From contig CAVXUA010000017.1 in the NCBI GenBank assembly GCA_963764825.1, positions 16,559-80,558 of the forward strand: a stretch of DNA of 64,000 nt, in the 5' to 3' direction. A program made the position numbers and the translations under genes. This DNA comes from JAZGGS01 sp963764825 (GTDB taxonomy: Bacteria; Bacteroidota; Ignavibacteria; Ignavibacteriales; Ignavibacteriaceae). This document shows, piece after piece, positions 42,910-50,655 of the stretch. Position 1 is the stretch's first letter. Every line of letters starts with the position of its first letter. The notes beneath the pieces were generated by a model. That model did not search any database and was not told the origin of the DNA. It worked only from the letters and a program-made list of their open reading frames with translations.

Positions 42910-43266
42910 TTATTTTGTTACCCTGCCGTAATTCAAATTTCCAAGTGATGTATAAAGAACGAGAGAATCACTATTTAGTTTTTGAATTTTAAAATCTAAC
43001 GATCCCTTAATGTTGCGTGGTTCAGGGGCAACAAGAAATTCAATAAATAAAGAATCGTTATTAACCTTATACGTACCTTCAACCAGTTCTTTATTTACAT
43101 TTCTTGCTAATCCTTTAACAACTCCATCTGCAGAAAACTCAACAACATTACTGTTCTTGTCTTTCCAATTGCCAATAATTTCAGATTCATAATCAGAACC
43201 GCAGCCAGCAAAAAACGCAATTGCAATTAAAGGAAGCAAAACTTGGGATAAAATATTTACTTTCAA
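42910..43266 (-). CDS. Small lipoprotein
   Basis: 118 residues. Lipobox LIAIAFFAGC at the end of a 21-residue signal peptide, then a short lipocalin-like or DUF-type domain (IIGNWKDKNSNVVEFSADGV, VEGTYKVNNDSLFIEF). The GNW.D...N.VEF.ADG.....G.Y pattern is common in bacterial lipoproteins with an 8-stranded fold. No frameshift. It is anchored in the outer or inner membrane; function unknown. Confidence 0.8.
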   Translation of the reverse strand: MKVNILSQVLLPLIAIAFFAGCGSDYESEIIGNWKDKNSNVVEFSADGVVKGLARNVNKELVEGTYKVNNDSLFIEFLVAPEPRNIKGSLDFKIQKLNSDSLVLYTSLGNLNYGRVTK

Positions 43267-43389
43267 TTTAGATCCTCCGGATAATTTTTTGATTGATATT
43301 ATAATAATAAAGATAAAGAAAAATTAAAAGTTAATTAGCGGATAAATTAATTTGCAGAAATGGTGATAGAAAAGAAGTAAGAAATTATA

Positions 43390-43440
43390 TCACTTAACTT
43401 TCACAATTATCATTTTGATATCATCATTTTCACAATAGTT
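43390..43440 (-). pseudogene. Relic of the 3' end of a PP2C phosphatase gene
   Basis: On the minus strand the bases read YCENDDIKMIIVKVK followed by a stop, which is the standard ending of RsbU/SpoIIE phosphatases (compare DDITMLVIKVR at 53207 and NDDITVLLVKVL at 50656). No phosphatase sequence exists upstream of it. Confidence 0.6.
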
Positions 43441-43465
43441 AACTTATTATATAATAATAAGTTAA
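43439..43465. repeat. Perfect palindrome
   Basis: TTAACTTATTAT, a three-base loop, then ATAATAAGTTAA. Decayed versions lie at the matching place in the spacers at 45.8 and 47.6 kb. Confidence 0.7.
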
Positions 43466-43556
43466 GATTTCAAGCGCAACAAATACGCAACAAAATTTCT
43501 TATAATTGTGTGAACATTATGAAAGGAAATGAAAGCAAATATAAATTAGAAGTGTT

Positions 43557-43594
43557 ATTAAAAAAGCCCTTGCTACTTTAGGTATAGCAAGGGC
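43557..43594 (-). terminator. Terminator of the T9SS gene at 43669
   Basis: Stem GCCCTTGCTA/TAGCAAGGGC (10 bp) with a 9-base loop, followed on the minus strand by TTTTTT. Near-identical hairpins recur at 45928 and 47759. Confidence 0.85.
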
Positions 43595-43632
43595 GGTAAG
43601 TTATTTCTCTCTATTATTATTACTTCATCAAC

Positions 43633-43681
43633 ATTTATCCGCCGCAGTCCCGCCATAGGCGGGCAAGTCTAACGAAGGAGG
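43633..43681. repeat. Palindromic insertion element, copy 1
   Basis: A 49-base insert with core CCCGCC-ATA-GGCGGG lies inside the last codons of the T9SS gene, between the two halves of a tail that elsewhere reads ATGGTGTTGATGAAGTAA. It supplies the present stop (TAG at 43669-43671). Confidence 0.65.
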
Positions 43682-45432
43682 ATCATTTTCTTAGTCTCTA
43701 CAAAATTTCCAGTACTTAAAGTATAGAAGTATAGTCCACTCGGTAGTCCGGTGGCATCAAATTGAACTTCGTGATTTCCACCAGGAACAACCTGGTTTAT
43801 TAAAGTACTAATTTCCTTACCCAGCACATCAAATATCTTTATTGTTACTTGAGCACTTTGTGGAACAGTAAAATTAATTGTAGTATCTGGGTTAAATGGA
43901 TTTGGATAATTTTGCTCTAAAGCAAATTCAGTTGGTAAACCGATATTAACTTCTAAAACTTCCGAGTAAGAAAAGCTTCCATCAAAATCGATCTGTTTTA
44001 ATCTATAATAGTATGTTCCACTGTTAACAGAGTTATCTGTGTAGATATAACTTTTTGGTTCTGTTGTTGAGCCAAATCCAGGAACAAATATAATTTGCTT
44101 AAAGCTATCACTGTCCTTGCTTCTTTCAACTTGAAATCCTGAGTTGTTTGTTTCGGTAGCTGTGGTCCAATTGAGCACAACACCGCCGTTAACCACATTT
44201 GCAGAAAATGATGTGAGCTCAACCGGTACAGCAGCAATATCGAAAGGTTCAACAAAACGGGCAGAGACACCGGCAATAACTGTCCTCACAAATGCCCCAG
44301 TAGTTCCATCAATTTCGTGAACTCCAGTACCACTAGTAACGAGATAATTTCCACTAAGTATTTGATAACACCCCCTTAGGCCAGTTACAGCATCAAAGTA
44401 ATTTAATTGGGCACCATTGGAATCGTAAATGTACAATCCGGATGGAGTTGAGAAGCCAGCAGCTATTATATTTCCACTGGTCGCCTCTCTTATCTGTTCC
44501 GGAAAATTTAAAGCAGTAACAAAGTTGTCTAAGTAAGTCCCGCTCAGGTCATATCTAGCAATGTTATCACTTGTACCTGCTGAAACTAACACATCGGATG
44601 TTCTAAATACAATTTCCCAGGGACTATCCATAACAGTTGCATTTGGTTCAATAAAATTACCAACATAGATTCCGGATGCATCAAATTGTGCGATTGCATC
44701 TGAATTTGCACCTGCTGCAACTGTTGCCATAAGGATTAGGATCGGGAGCAATTTTAATTCCTCGCATATTATCTAGTGTGTCTTGAATTCCACCAACCCA
44801 AATGCCCAGAAGACTTCCCAGCGTATCATATGCCACAATATGATCATTGAGCTGGTCTGAAACAAAAACCGTAATTCCGGGAGTAAGAATAGCATCGATT
44901 GGTGTAGCTAAATTTGTTGGATCTGCTGGAATGAAATCTGCGTTAATGAGATCTCCAGTAGCCACATTAAAGCTCATAACACGATCGTTGGTAGACTCTG
45001 GAATCATCAAAAATGTTGGCGCTAATGCTCTGTTTGTTCCTCCTTCATCATATTGAGCAGGATAACCTACTGTCGGATTAATTGTTTCACCATTTGCAAA
45101 GTGCTGCCTTGCAATCGATAAATCATATTGAGAATCAATCTGATTCCAGAAAGCCGTATATCCGCCATCATAAATATCAAGAATGTTTTGAATTACTGCA
45201 TAAACAACCTTCCCATTTTCAACTGATCTTGCTTCAACAAAAACACCCTCTTCCAGGTAAACCGTATGGGGAATATTTTGCAAGGCAGTTAGTTCTCTTG
45301 CTTCAACTACCATATTATAATCTTCTTCTGAAAGCTCCATTAGTTCAATAAAACCAATTTGCGGACTATCCTGTGCGAAGATCGGGAACGCAATAAATAA
45401 AGTTAAATTATAAGTGGTTTTAATTTTTTCAT
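43669..45432 (-). CDS. T9SS-sorted secreted propeller protein (two frameshifts)
   Basis: The start at 45432 follows AAGGAGATTGCT. Signal peptide (LTLFIAFPIFAQ after a shift near 45420), then IELMELSEEDYNMVVEAREL, and an NHL/YVTN-like propeller (DRVMSFNVATGDLINADFI, ITVFVSDQLNDHIVAYDTLG, SDNIARYDLSGTYLDNF). Near 44720 the frame changes. The fibronectin-like stretch and T9SS tail (LEQNYPNPFNPDTTINFTV ... FVETKKMILLR) end it. The stop comes from an inserted palindromic element. The leader contains the shared element at 45477-45558. About 585 residues; likely cell-surface. Confidence 0.82.
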
Positions 45433-45476
45433 AGCAATCTCCTTAATGAGTGAAATAGCAAAAAACATTCGACACA

Positions 45477-45558
45477 CTCTACGCCTTGGGGAAAGCACAA
45501 TATCCAAGAAGGAATTTAAGAGTAACGTTATCCCATACATCTCTCTCAAGGTGTAGAT
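45477..45558 (-). promoter_or_regulatory. Shared leader element, copy 2
   Basis: On the minus strand it starts CTACACCTTGAGAGAG and ends CTTTCCCCAAGGCGTAG; the ends pair as CUAC-N-CCUUG with CAAGG-N-GUAG. The middle holds GTTACTCTTAAATTCC, shared with copy 3. It lies 45 bases before the start codon. Confidence 0.55.
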
Positions 45559-45590
45559 TGACTATTGTTAAATTGCGAACATTAAGTGAT

Positions 45591-45643
45591 AGAAGCAACT
45601 ATACTTGATGATTGGCTACAGTTTGCATTTGACAAGTAATTAA
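45591..45643. promoter_or_regulatory. Conserved upstream motif, copy 2
   Basis: agaagcaact, a diverged middle, then GATTGGCTACAGTTTGCATTT and ACAAGTAATTAAG, matching the copies at 40880 and 50472. Confidence 0.45.
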
Positions 45644-45720
45644 GAACGGTGTTATTAATTGAAAATTATAAAAGTAAGTAGGTATGCTTACTTAAGGAAT
45701 TGAACAAAAAAATATAAAAA

Positions 45721-45845
45721 TTTGTTGCGCTAGAGTGACAAATCTTTCAAATTATAAAACTTTTACCAGGAGTAGCGTGATATCATCATTTCTACAATAC
45801 TTAAGTTATTATATTACAATAAGTTGATAAATTAGGCGCAACAAA
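45721..45845. repeat. 125-bp element with inverted ends and phosphatase tail, copy 1
   Basis: Begins TTTGTTGCGC and ends GCGCAACAAA (perfect 10-bp inverted ends). Inside, on the minus strand, 45753-45797 reads YCRNDDITLLLVKVL then a stop, the end of the PP2C gene at 50656. The second copy (47556-47680) is exactly the same length. Confidence 0.65.
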
Positions 45846-45927
45846 TACGCAACAAAAATTCTTATAATTATGTAAAGATTATATAAGGAAATGCAAGTAA
45901 ATATAAATTAGAATTGTTATTAGTAAA

Positions 45928-45956
45928 GCCCTTGCTACTTTAGGTATAGCAAGGGC
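45928..45956 (-). terminator. Terminator of the secreted-protein gene at 45983
   Basis: GCCCTTGCTA/TAGCAAGGGC hairpin, 29 bases, 27 bases after the stop. Minus-strand sequence after it is TTTACTAATAAC, so the T tract is weaker than in the copy at 43557. Confidence 0.7.
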
Positions 45957-45982
45957 GATAAGTCAATTCTTTCTTTAGACCT

Positions 45983-47392
45983 TTACTTCAACAGCATCAT
46001 CTTCTTAGTCTCAATAATATCAGCCGCATCCAAACTTACAGCCTAGAGGTTGCACATCATCTCTGCCCGGTTTAAATATAGTGTCGCTGGGTTTCATAGA
46101 TTCACCACCTGATTTACCAGGTCTGCCTGATTTACCTTCCCGTGCATCTAGTAGTTCCTGATTAAATCCTCGGAAGTTTTCAAAAGCAATTTCTCCTCTT
46201 CCTTATTTCCCTTGACTCCTGCTTTAAAGAAATCAAGTCCTTCATTAAAACCTCGCCCCTTTATATTACCTTCTGGGTTTTCAATAAAATCGTTAATATC
46301 CTGTAGTTTTTCTTTTGCATCCAAGCAATCCTCTGTTAAACTTTAGATTTTCTACTCTACCATCCAACCAGATAAATATAGTGGAATGCTATTAGTCATT
46401 AAATCTTCCATATTATAATCTTTTACATCTTTACTAATAGATGCAAAGTAAACTTCCTTTTGGGGTAAAATTTTAATCCGAAATCATTTGATTTGGGATT
46501 TACAATTGTAAGAATAATTGATTTGTAAGATCCAGTTGATTGAGCTCTGACAAGAAGACCATTATATAACTGATAAGTGTCATACTGTGGAATGAGCAAC
46601 TTAAGTTCTGATATTTTATTTTCTATTTCAGCTTCTATCTCAGAAATATCATCAATAACTTCTATTGCATCCGAAACTGGCTCAACTTCTTCCTTTACTT
46701 TTTTACCAAACAGGTCTAGAACCTCTTCCACTCCTTCATGTCTGATATTCTTTACCATACCGTTCCTCTGCATCCGGAATAGCCGAGCTTAACAGGTCTT
46801 GCTGATCAGAAGGTAAATCATTAAAAGAAACTCCCTGATTCATATTCTATTAATTAATCCTTGCACTGGAAATTCTTTCCTAGGCTGTTTCGTACATAAT
46901 TCATAACTGGTGTAAGCCATTCAGCTTGCTAACTAGGTATTTCATCTATATAATAGAATTCATCTAACTCAGGGCTTGCAGCTGAGTGGTCTAAGCAGTA
47001 AGATTTTAATGTTAAGGTAATTCCTTCACCCGGCAGAAGGTGGATGCTTTGGTGTTTATAAATGTGAAGGAGATTCCATTGCAGTATTTCAGTCTAATGA
47101 AATACTTCAAGAACGTAACTTCTGATTTCATTAATTCGATTTGGTTCTGGAGGGATTTCACCATATAGTGTTGTCCTTATTTCTTCTGAGATGGAATTAA
47201 GATTAATTAAGATTTGTTCCGCTTCAGCATTTGCGGGAAATTCAGCGATATAGTCTGCCGCATTTTCTATATTGCCTTTATAAATTTCTGCGACCGGTGA
47301 TTCAAATGAGGTTAAGTCTGTCTGTGCACTTGAAAAAAAACTAAATAATATAATGCTTGCAAATACAGAGATAAAAAAATTGGTGTTTTCAT
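45983..47392 (-). CDS. Secreted protein of unknown function with T9SS-like tail (many frameshifts)
   Basis: ATG at 47392 follows GGAGTTAAT. After an early shift it gives a signal peptide (FISVFASIILFSFFSSAQ), TDLTSFESPVAEIYKGNIEN, EEIRTTLYGEIPPEPNRINE, GITLTLKSYCLDHSAASPEL, LTPVMNYVRNS and NDLPSDQQDLLSSAIPDAEE. The best frame, 46423-46773, continues with an acidic coiled-coil-like stretch and LYNGLLVRAQSTGSYKSIILT. The last part, KSGRPGKSGGESMKPSDTIF, leads to IIETKKMMLLK, the end of a T9SS tail without the NPFNP part. I recognise no family; the YCLDHSAASP motif is the most distinctive. Indels at seven or more places. Confidence 0.5.
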
Positions 47393-47555
47393 ATTAACTC
47401 CTTTGGTTATTTCTTATCTGTAAACTAACTGAATAAAAATATTAAGGCAAATAAATTTAACAATTGGCAAGTAATCAAATGCGTGTGTAGCTAATTGAAA
47501 ATTATAAAAGTAAATGATTATGATTACTTAAAAAATCAATAAAAAAATATAAAAA

Positions 47556-47680
47556 TTTGTTGTGCTAGAGTGACAAATCCTTCAAATTATAAAACTTTTA
47601 CCAAAAGTAGCGTGATATCATCATTTCTAAAGTAGTTAATTCATTATATAACAATAAGTTAATATTTCAGGCGCAACAAA
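47556..47680. repeat. 125-bp element with inverted ends and phosphatase tail, copy 2
   Basis: Begins TTTGTTGTGC and ends GCGCAACAAA. Inside, minus strand 47587-47631 reads YFRNDDITLLLVKVL then a stop. Same length and order as copy 1. Confidence 0.65.
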
Positions 47681-47758
47681 TACGCAACAAAAATTCTTAT
47701 AACTATCGAAGATTATATAAGGAAATGCAAGTAAATATAAATTAGAATTAATAATAAA

Positions 47759-47787
47759 GCCCTTGCTATTTTAAGTATAGCAAGGGC
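47759..47787 (-). terminator. Terminator after the epimerase/T9SS-tail junction
   Basis: GCCCTTGCTA/TAGCAAGGGC hairpin like those at 43557 and 45928, lying after the T9SS tail remnant into which the epimerase gene runs. Confidence 0.75.
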
Positions 47788-47813
47788 GGTAAGTCAATTT
47801 TCTTATTTAGTAT

Positions 47814-47827
47814 TTACTTCATCAACA
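47814..47827. repeat. 14-bp direct repeat, left of the epimerase gene
   Basis: TTACTTCATCAACA, identical to 48876-48889. It encodes the last codons of a T9SS tail on the minus strand. Confidence 0.75.
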
Positions 47828-48856
47828 CCATCTTCTTAGTTTCGACAAAATCTCACCAGGAAATTGCACTACTGTATTACTTTCCAAATTAGATGCAATG
47901 GCCTCCTCAAGAACAAAACGAATAGGTGTATATGATATTCCTAACTCCCTTTCCGCTTTGCTCCCATCAACGTTGAAGCCCGCTTTCATGTCTTCATATG
48001 ATCTATAGCCATACCCCAAGGAGGTGGCCTTTTTATTACGTTCGCTATCCCAGTTAAGAGTGTCGCGTTTAGCATAGTGATAGAGTCTGGTAGATGCATC
48101 TTCGGTAACGTAACCCCCGATATTTCACTAACTCGTATTCTTGAGTTCTCCCCACGTATATCGGTAATTTCCCACTAAATATTTCTCACCGATGTTGTTT
48201 TCTTTTTTAAAGCGTTAACAATTGCCTGGGCAACATCCTTTACATATACGAAAGTGAAAATTCTATTCTGAAATACCGTTGCTGGTAATCTCTTATTGAT
48301 TAAATCTTGGATATATCGACCACTGGCTTTCGGATCACCAGGCCCTAAAACAGCAGTAGGATATATTTCATAACTAAGGGCAGTCCTTTTTTCTCGTAAA
48401 GTTCCCAAGCAATTAGATCACCCTCATATTTTGCTTGGAAATATTCACTAAACTGCACTGGACCGATTGAGCTTTCCTCGGTGAAAGGAGATTCCGATGG
48501 CTTTCCATAAACACCTGCTGTACTTACGTGTATTACTTTGCTTATGCCTGTTTGTAAAGCACTCTCCATAACATTACGGGTGCCTAAAATGTTGATGTCA
48601 CTATAGATTTGCTTCTTAGCTCCCAGAAAGAATAAAGTGCAGCTATGTTTATTACCCAATCACAACCTTTCATACCTTCAAGAAGAGATTCTTTATTGGT
48701 CAAATCGCCATCGATTAGTCTGGCGTTTATTTCTTTTAGTTTAGAAGTATTGCTTGTTTTTCTAACTAAAAAATGTAACTTGTGATCTGTTTGGGCTAAC
48801 AGCTTAGCTGTATGTGTTCCAATAAATCCTGTACCTCCTGTAAGAAAAATGTTCAT
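47822..48856 (-). CDS. NAD-dependent epimerase/dehydratase (extended SDR; frameshifted, 3' end fused to a T9SS tail)
   Basis: The N-terminus MNIFLTGGTGFIGTHTAKLL has the GxxGxxG cofactor motif; then LIDGDLTNKESLLEGMKGCD, NILGTRNVMESALQTGISKV, VHVSTAGVYGK-like HVSTAGVYGKPSESPF, and the active-site Tyr/Lys in SEYFQAKYEGDLIAWE. PTAVLGPGD and FVYVKDVAQAIVNAL follow, ending FVLEEAIASNLES. Frames break near 48600, 48380 and 48100. The last ten codons come from a T9SS tail read in another frame (ETKKMVLMK in its own frame). A GAGGAGAT ribosome site precedes the start. Substrate unknown (a nucleotide sugar or dihydroflavonol-type compound). Confidence 0.78.
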
Positions 48857-48875
48857 TCTTATCTCCTCTTATTTG

Positions 48876-48889
48876 TTACTTCATCAACA
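48876..48889. repeat. 14-bp direct repeat, right of the epimerase gene
   Basis: TTACTTCATCAACA, identical to 47814-47827. With its partner it brackets the epimerase gene. Confidence 0.75.
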
Positions 48890-48930
48890 TTTATCCGCCG
48901 TAGTGATAGGGGGAAGTCTAACGAAGGAGG
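48889..48930. repeat. Palindromic insertion element, copy 2 (core decayed)
   Basis: Same ends as 43633-43681 (ATTTATCCGCCG ... AGTCTAACGAAGGAGG) and the same place in a T9SS tail, but the GC palindrome is eroded. Confidence 0.6.
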
Positions 48931-50310
48931 ACCATCTTCTTAGTTTCAACAAAACTACCTGCTTGTAGTCTATAGAAATAAATTCCACTTGGAAGATTCT
49001 CTGCAGTCCAAGTTATCTCATAAGTGCCAATTGGTTTTACTTCGTTGACTAATGTTGCTACTTCATTACCTAAAACATCAAAAACTTTTAGTGTTACAAA
49101 ACTTAGCTCTCGAATTTGATAGTTGATTGTTGTATTTGGGTTAAATGGATTGGGATAATTTTGACCTAAACTAAATTCAATTGGGATTTCATTTGAAGTC
49201 ACCTCTATTCCAGTAGGGCTGAGGTTCTCATACCAGGCAATTTTACCATCACCCCAAGAAGCAGAAAGCACATCCATATCTCCGTCACCATCCACATCAA
49301 TCGCATAGACTGAAATGGCGTGATGTGCACTTGTAGTGATAGTATGGTCGGTAAAATTCTCATCTCCATCGTTCTCATACCAGGCAATTTTATCATCACC
49401 AATAAGAAGCGGAAAGCACGTCTATATCTCCATCACCATCCACATCAATCGCATAGACTGAACAGGCGCCATACGCATTTGTAGTGATGGTATGGTCGGT
49501 AAAATTCTCATTTCCATCGTTCTCATACCAGGCAATTTTATTATCATCATAAGAAGCGGAAAGCACATCTATATCTCCATCGCCATCCACATCAATCGCA
49601 TAGACTGAATGGGCGCCATCTGCATTTGTAGTGATGGTATGGTCAGTAAAATTCTCATCTCCATCGTTCTCATACCAGGCAATTTTATCATCAACCTGAG
49701 AAGCAGAAAGCACATCTATATCTCCGTCACCGTCCACATCAATCGCATAGACTGAATAAGCTCCATCAGCATTTGTAGTGATAGTATGAGTCAGTAAAAT
49801 TCTCATCTCCATCGTTCTCATACCAGGCAATTTTATCATCACCATCAAGAAGCAGAAAGCACATCTATATCTCCGTCGCCGTCCACATCAATCGCATAGA
49901 CTGAATGAGCACCATCAGCATTTGTAGTGATAGTATGAGTCAGTAAAATTCTCATCTCCATCATTCTCATACCAGGCAATTTTATCATCACCATAAGAAG
50001 CTGAAAGCACGTCTATATCTCCGTCACCGTCCACATCAATCGCATAGACTGAATGGGCTCCATCCGCATTTGTTGTGATGGTATGTGAGGTAAAATTCTC
50101 ATTTCCGTCGTTCTCATACCAGGCAATTTAACCATAAACCTCAGAAGCAGAAAGCACATCCATATCTCCGTCACCATCTACATCAACCGCATAGACTGAA
50201 CAAGCATTCCCAGAAATCGTTGCGATGGTATGAGAAGTAAATGGCACCTGAGAAAAAATATTTGTCGCCAAACTAAAAACAATTACCTGCAGAACCAAAT
50301 AGACTTTCAT
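48918..50310 (-). CDS. FG-GAP/VCBS-type repeat surface protein with T9SS sorting domain (three or more frameshifts)
   Basis: ATG at 50310 follows ATAGGAGGGACT. Signal peptide (VLQVIVFSLATNIFSQ), then seven nearly identical 49-residue repeats of the type ITTNADGAHSVYAIDVDGDG / DIDVLSASYDDNKIAWYEND / GNENFTDHT. The DVDGDGDIDVL part is a calcium-binding FG-GAP/VCBS loop, so the repeats should form a calcium-stabilised beta-propeller. The C-terminal sorting domain is FSLGQNYPNPFNPNTTINYQ ... FVETKKMVLLR. Frame breaks fall exactly where the repeat spacing is 148 or 149 instead of 147 bases. The leader carries the shared element at 50355-50434. Confidence 0.85.
49210..50245 (-). repeat. Seven tandem repeats of 147 bp (49 codons)
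   Basis: The anchor word TCCACATCAA recurs at 49291, 49439, 49586, 49733, 49882, 50030 and (as TCTACATCAA) 50177. Spacings are 148, 147, 147, 149, 148 and 147. The excess bases are the frameshifts. Confidence 0.9.
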
Positions 50311-50354
50311 AGTCCCTCCTATAAGCATAAGAATGGAAAAGATTTATCTTTCAG

Positions 50355-50434
50355 CCTACTCCTTTGGGGAAGCTCAATATTCTGGATGGAATTTAAGAGT
50401 AACGGTATTCTACTCGTTTCTCTCAAGGGGTAGA
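50355..50434 (-). promoter_or_regulatory. Shared leader element, copy 3
   Basis: On the minus strand it starts CTACCCCTTGAGAGAAAC and ends GCTTCCCCAAAGGAGTAG; ends pair as CUAC-N-CCUU with AAGG-N-GUAG. The middle has GTTACTCTTAAATTCC as in copy 2. It lies 44 bases before the start codon. Confidence 0.55.
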
Positions 50435-50471
50435 TTTTAATCTAATAGTTAATATGACAAAATTATTTAAT

Positions 50472-50526
50472 AGTAGCAACTAATGGTTAACGATTGGCTA
50501 TAGTTTGTAATTGGCAAGTAATTTAA
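50472..50526. promoter_or_regulatory. Conserved upstream motif, copy 3
   Basis: agtagcaactaatggttaac, then GATTGGCTATAGTTTGTAAT and GGCAAGTAATTTAAG. Closest to the copy at 40880; a short partial copy is at 47456-47476. Confidence 0.5.
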
Positions 50527-50655
50527 GCTCAATAGATGCTGTTACTATGAGCATTTCTTAAAAGTAGTAAGATATGCTTACATAAGGATGAATGTATAGT
50601 ACGAATGCAAGTATTTCATAATAATTTGTTGCGCTAGAGATGATAAATGCTTAAA

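Larger units (their letters stand above)
43267..43556. other. Spacer with phosphatase-tail relic and palindrome
   Basis: Between the lipoprotein and the next terminator. It contains the phosphatase-tail relic at 43390-43440, a perfect palindrome at 43439-43465 and the GCGCAACAAA end at 43474-43483 of the repeated spacer. No intact gene. Confidence 0.6.

Noticed and set aside
45721..47680. Reading the phosphatase tails as two short real genes
   Set aside because: Only 13-15 codons are preserved, with no start codon or upstream domain, so they are relics.
49210..50245. Regularly spaced repeats that could suggest a CRISPR array
   Set aside because: The units are 147 bp, contiguous and coding (49-residue FG-GAP repeats); there are no short repeats with unique spacers and no cas genes.
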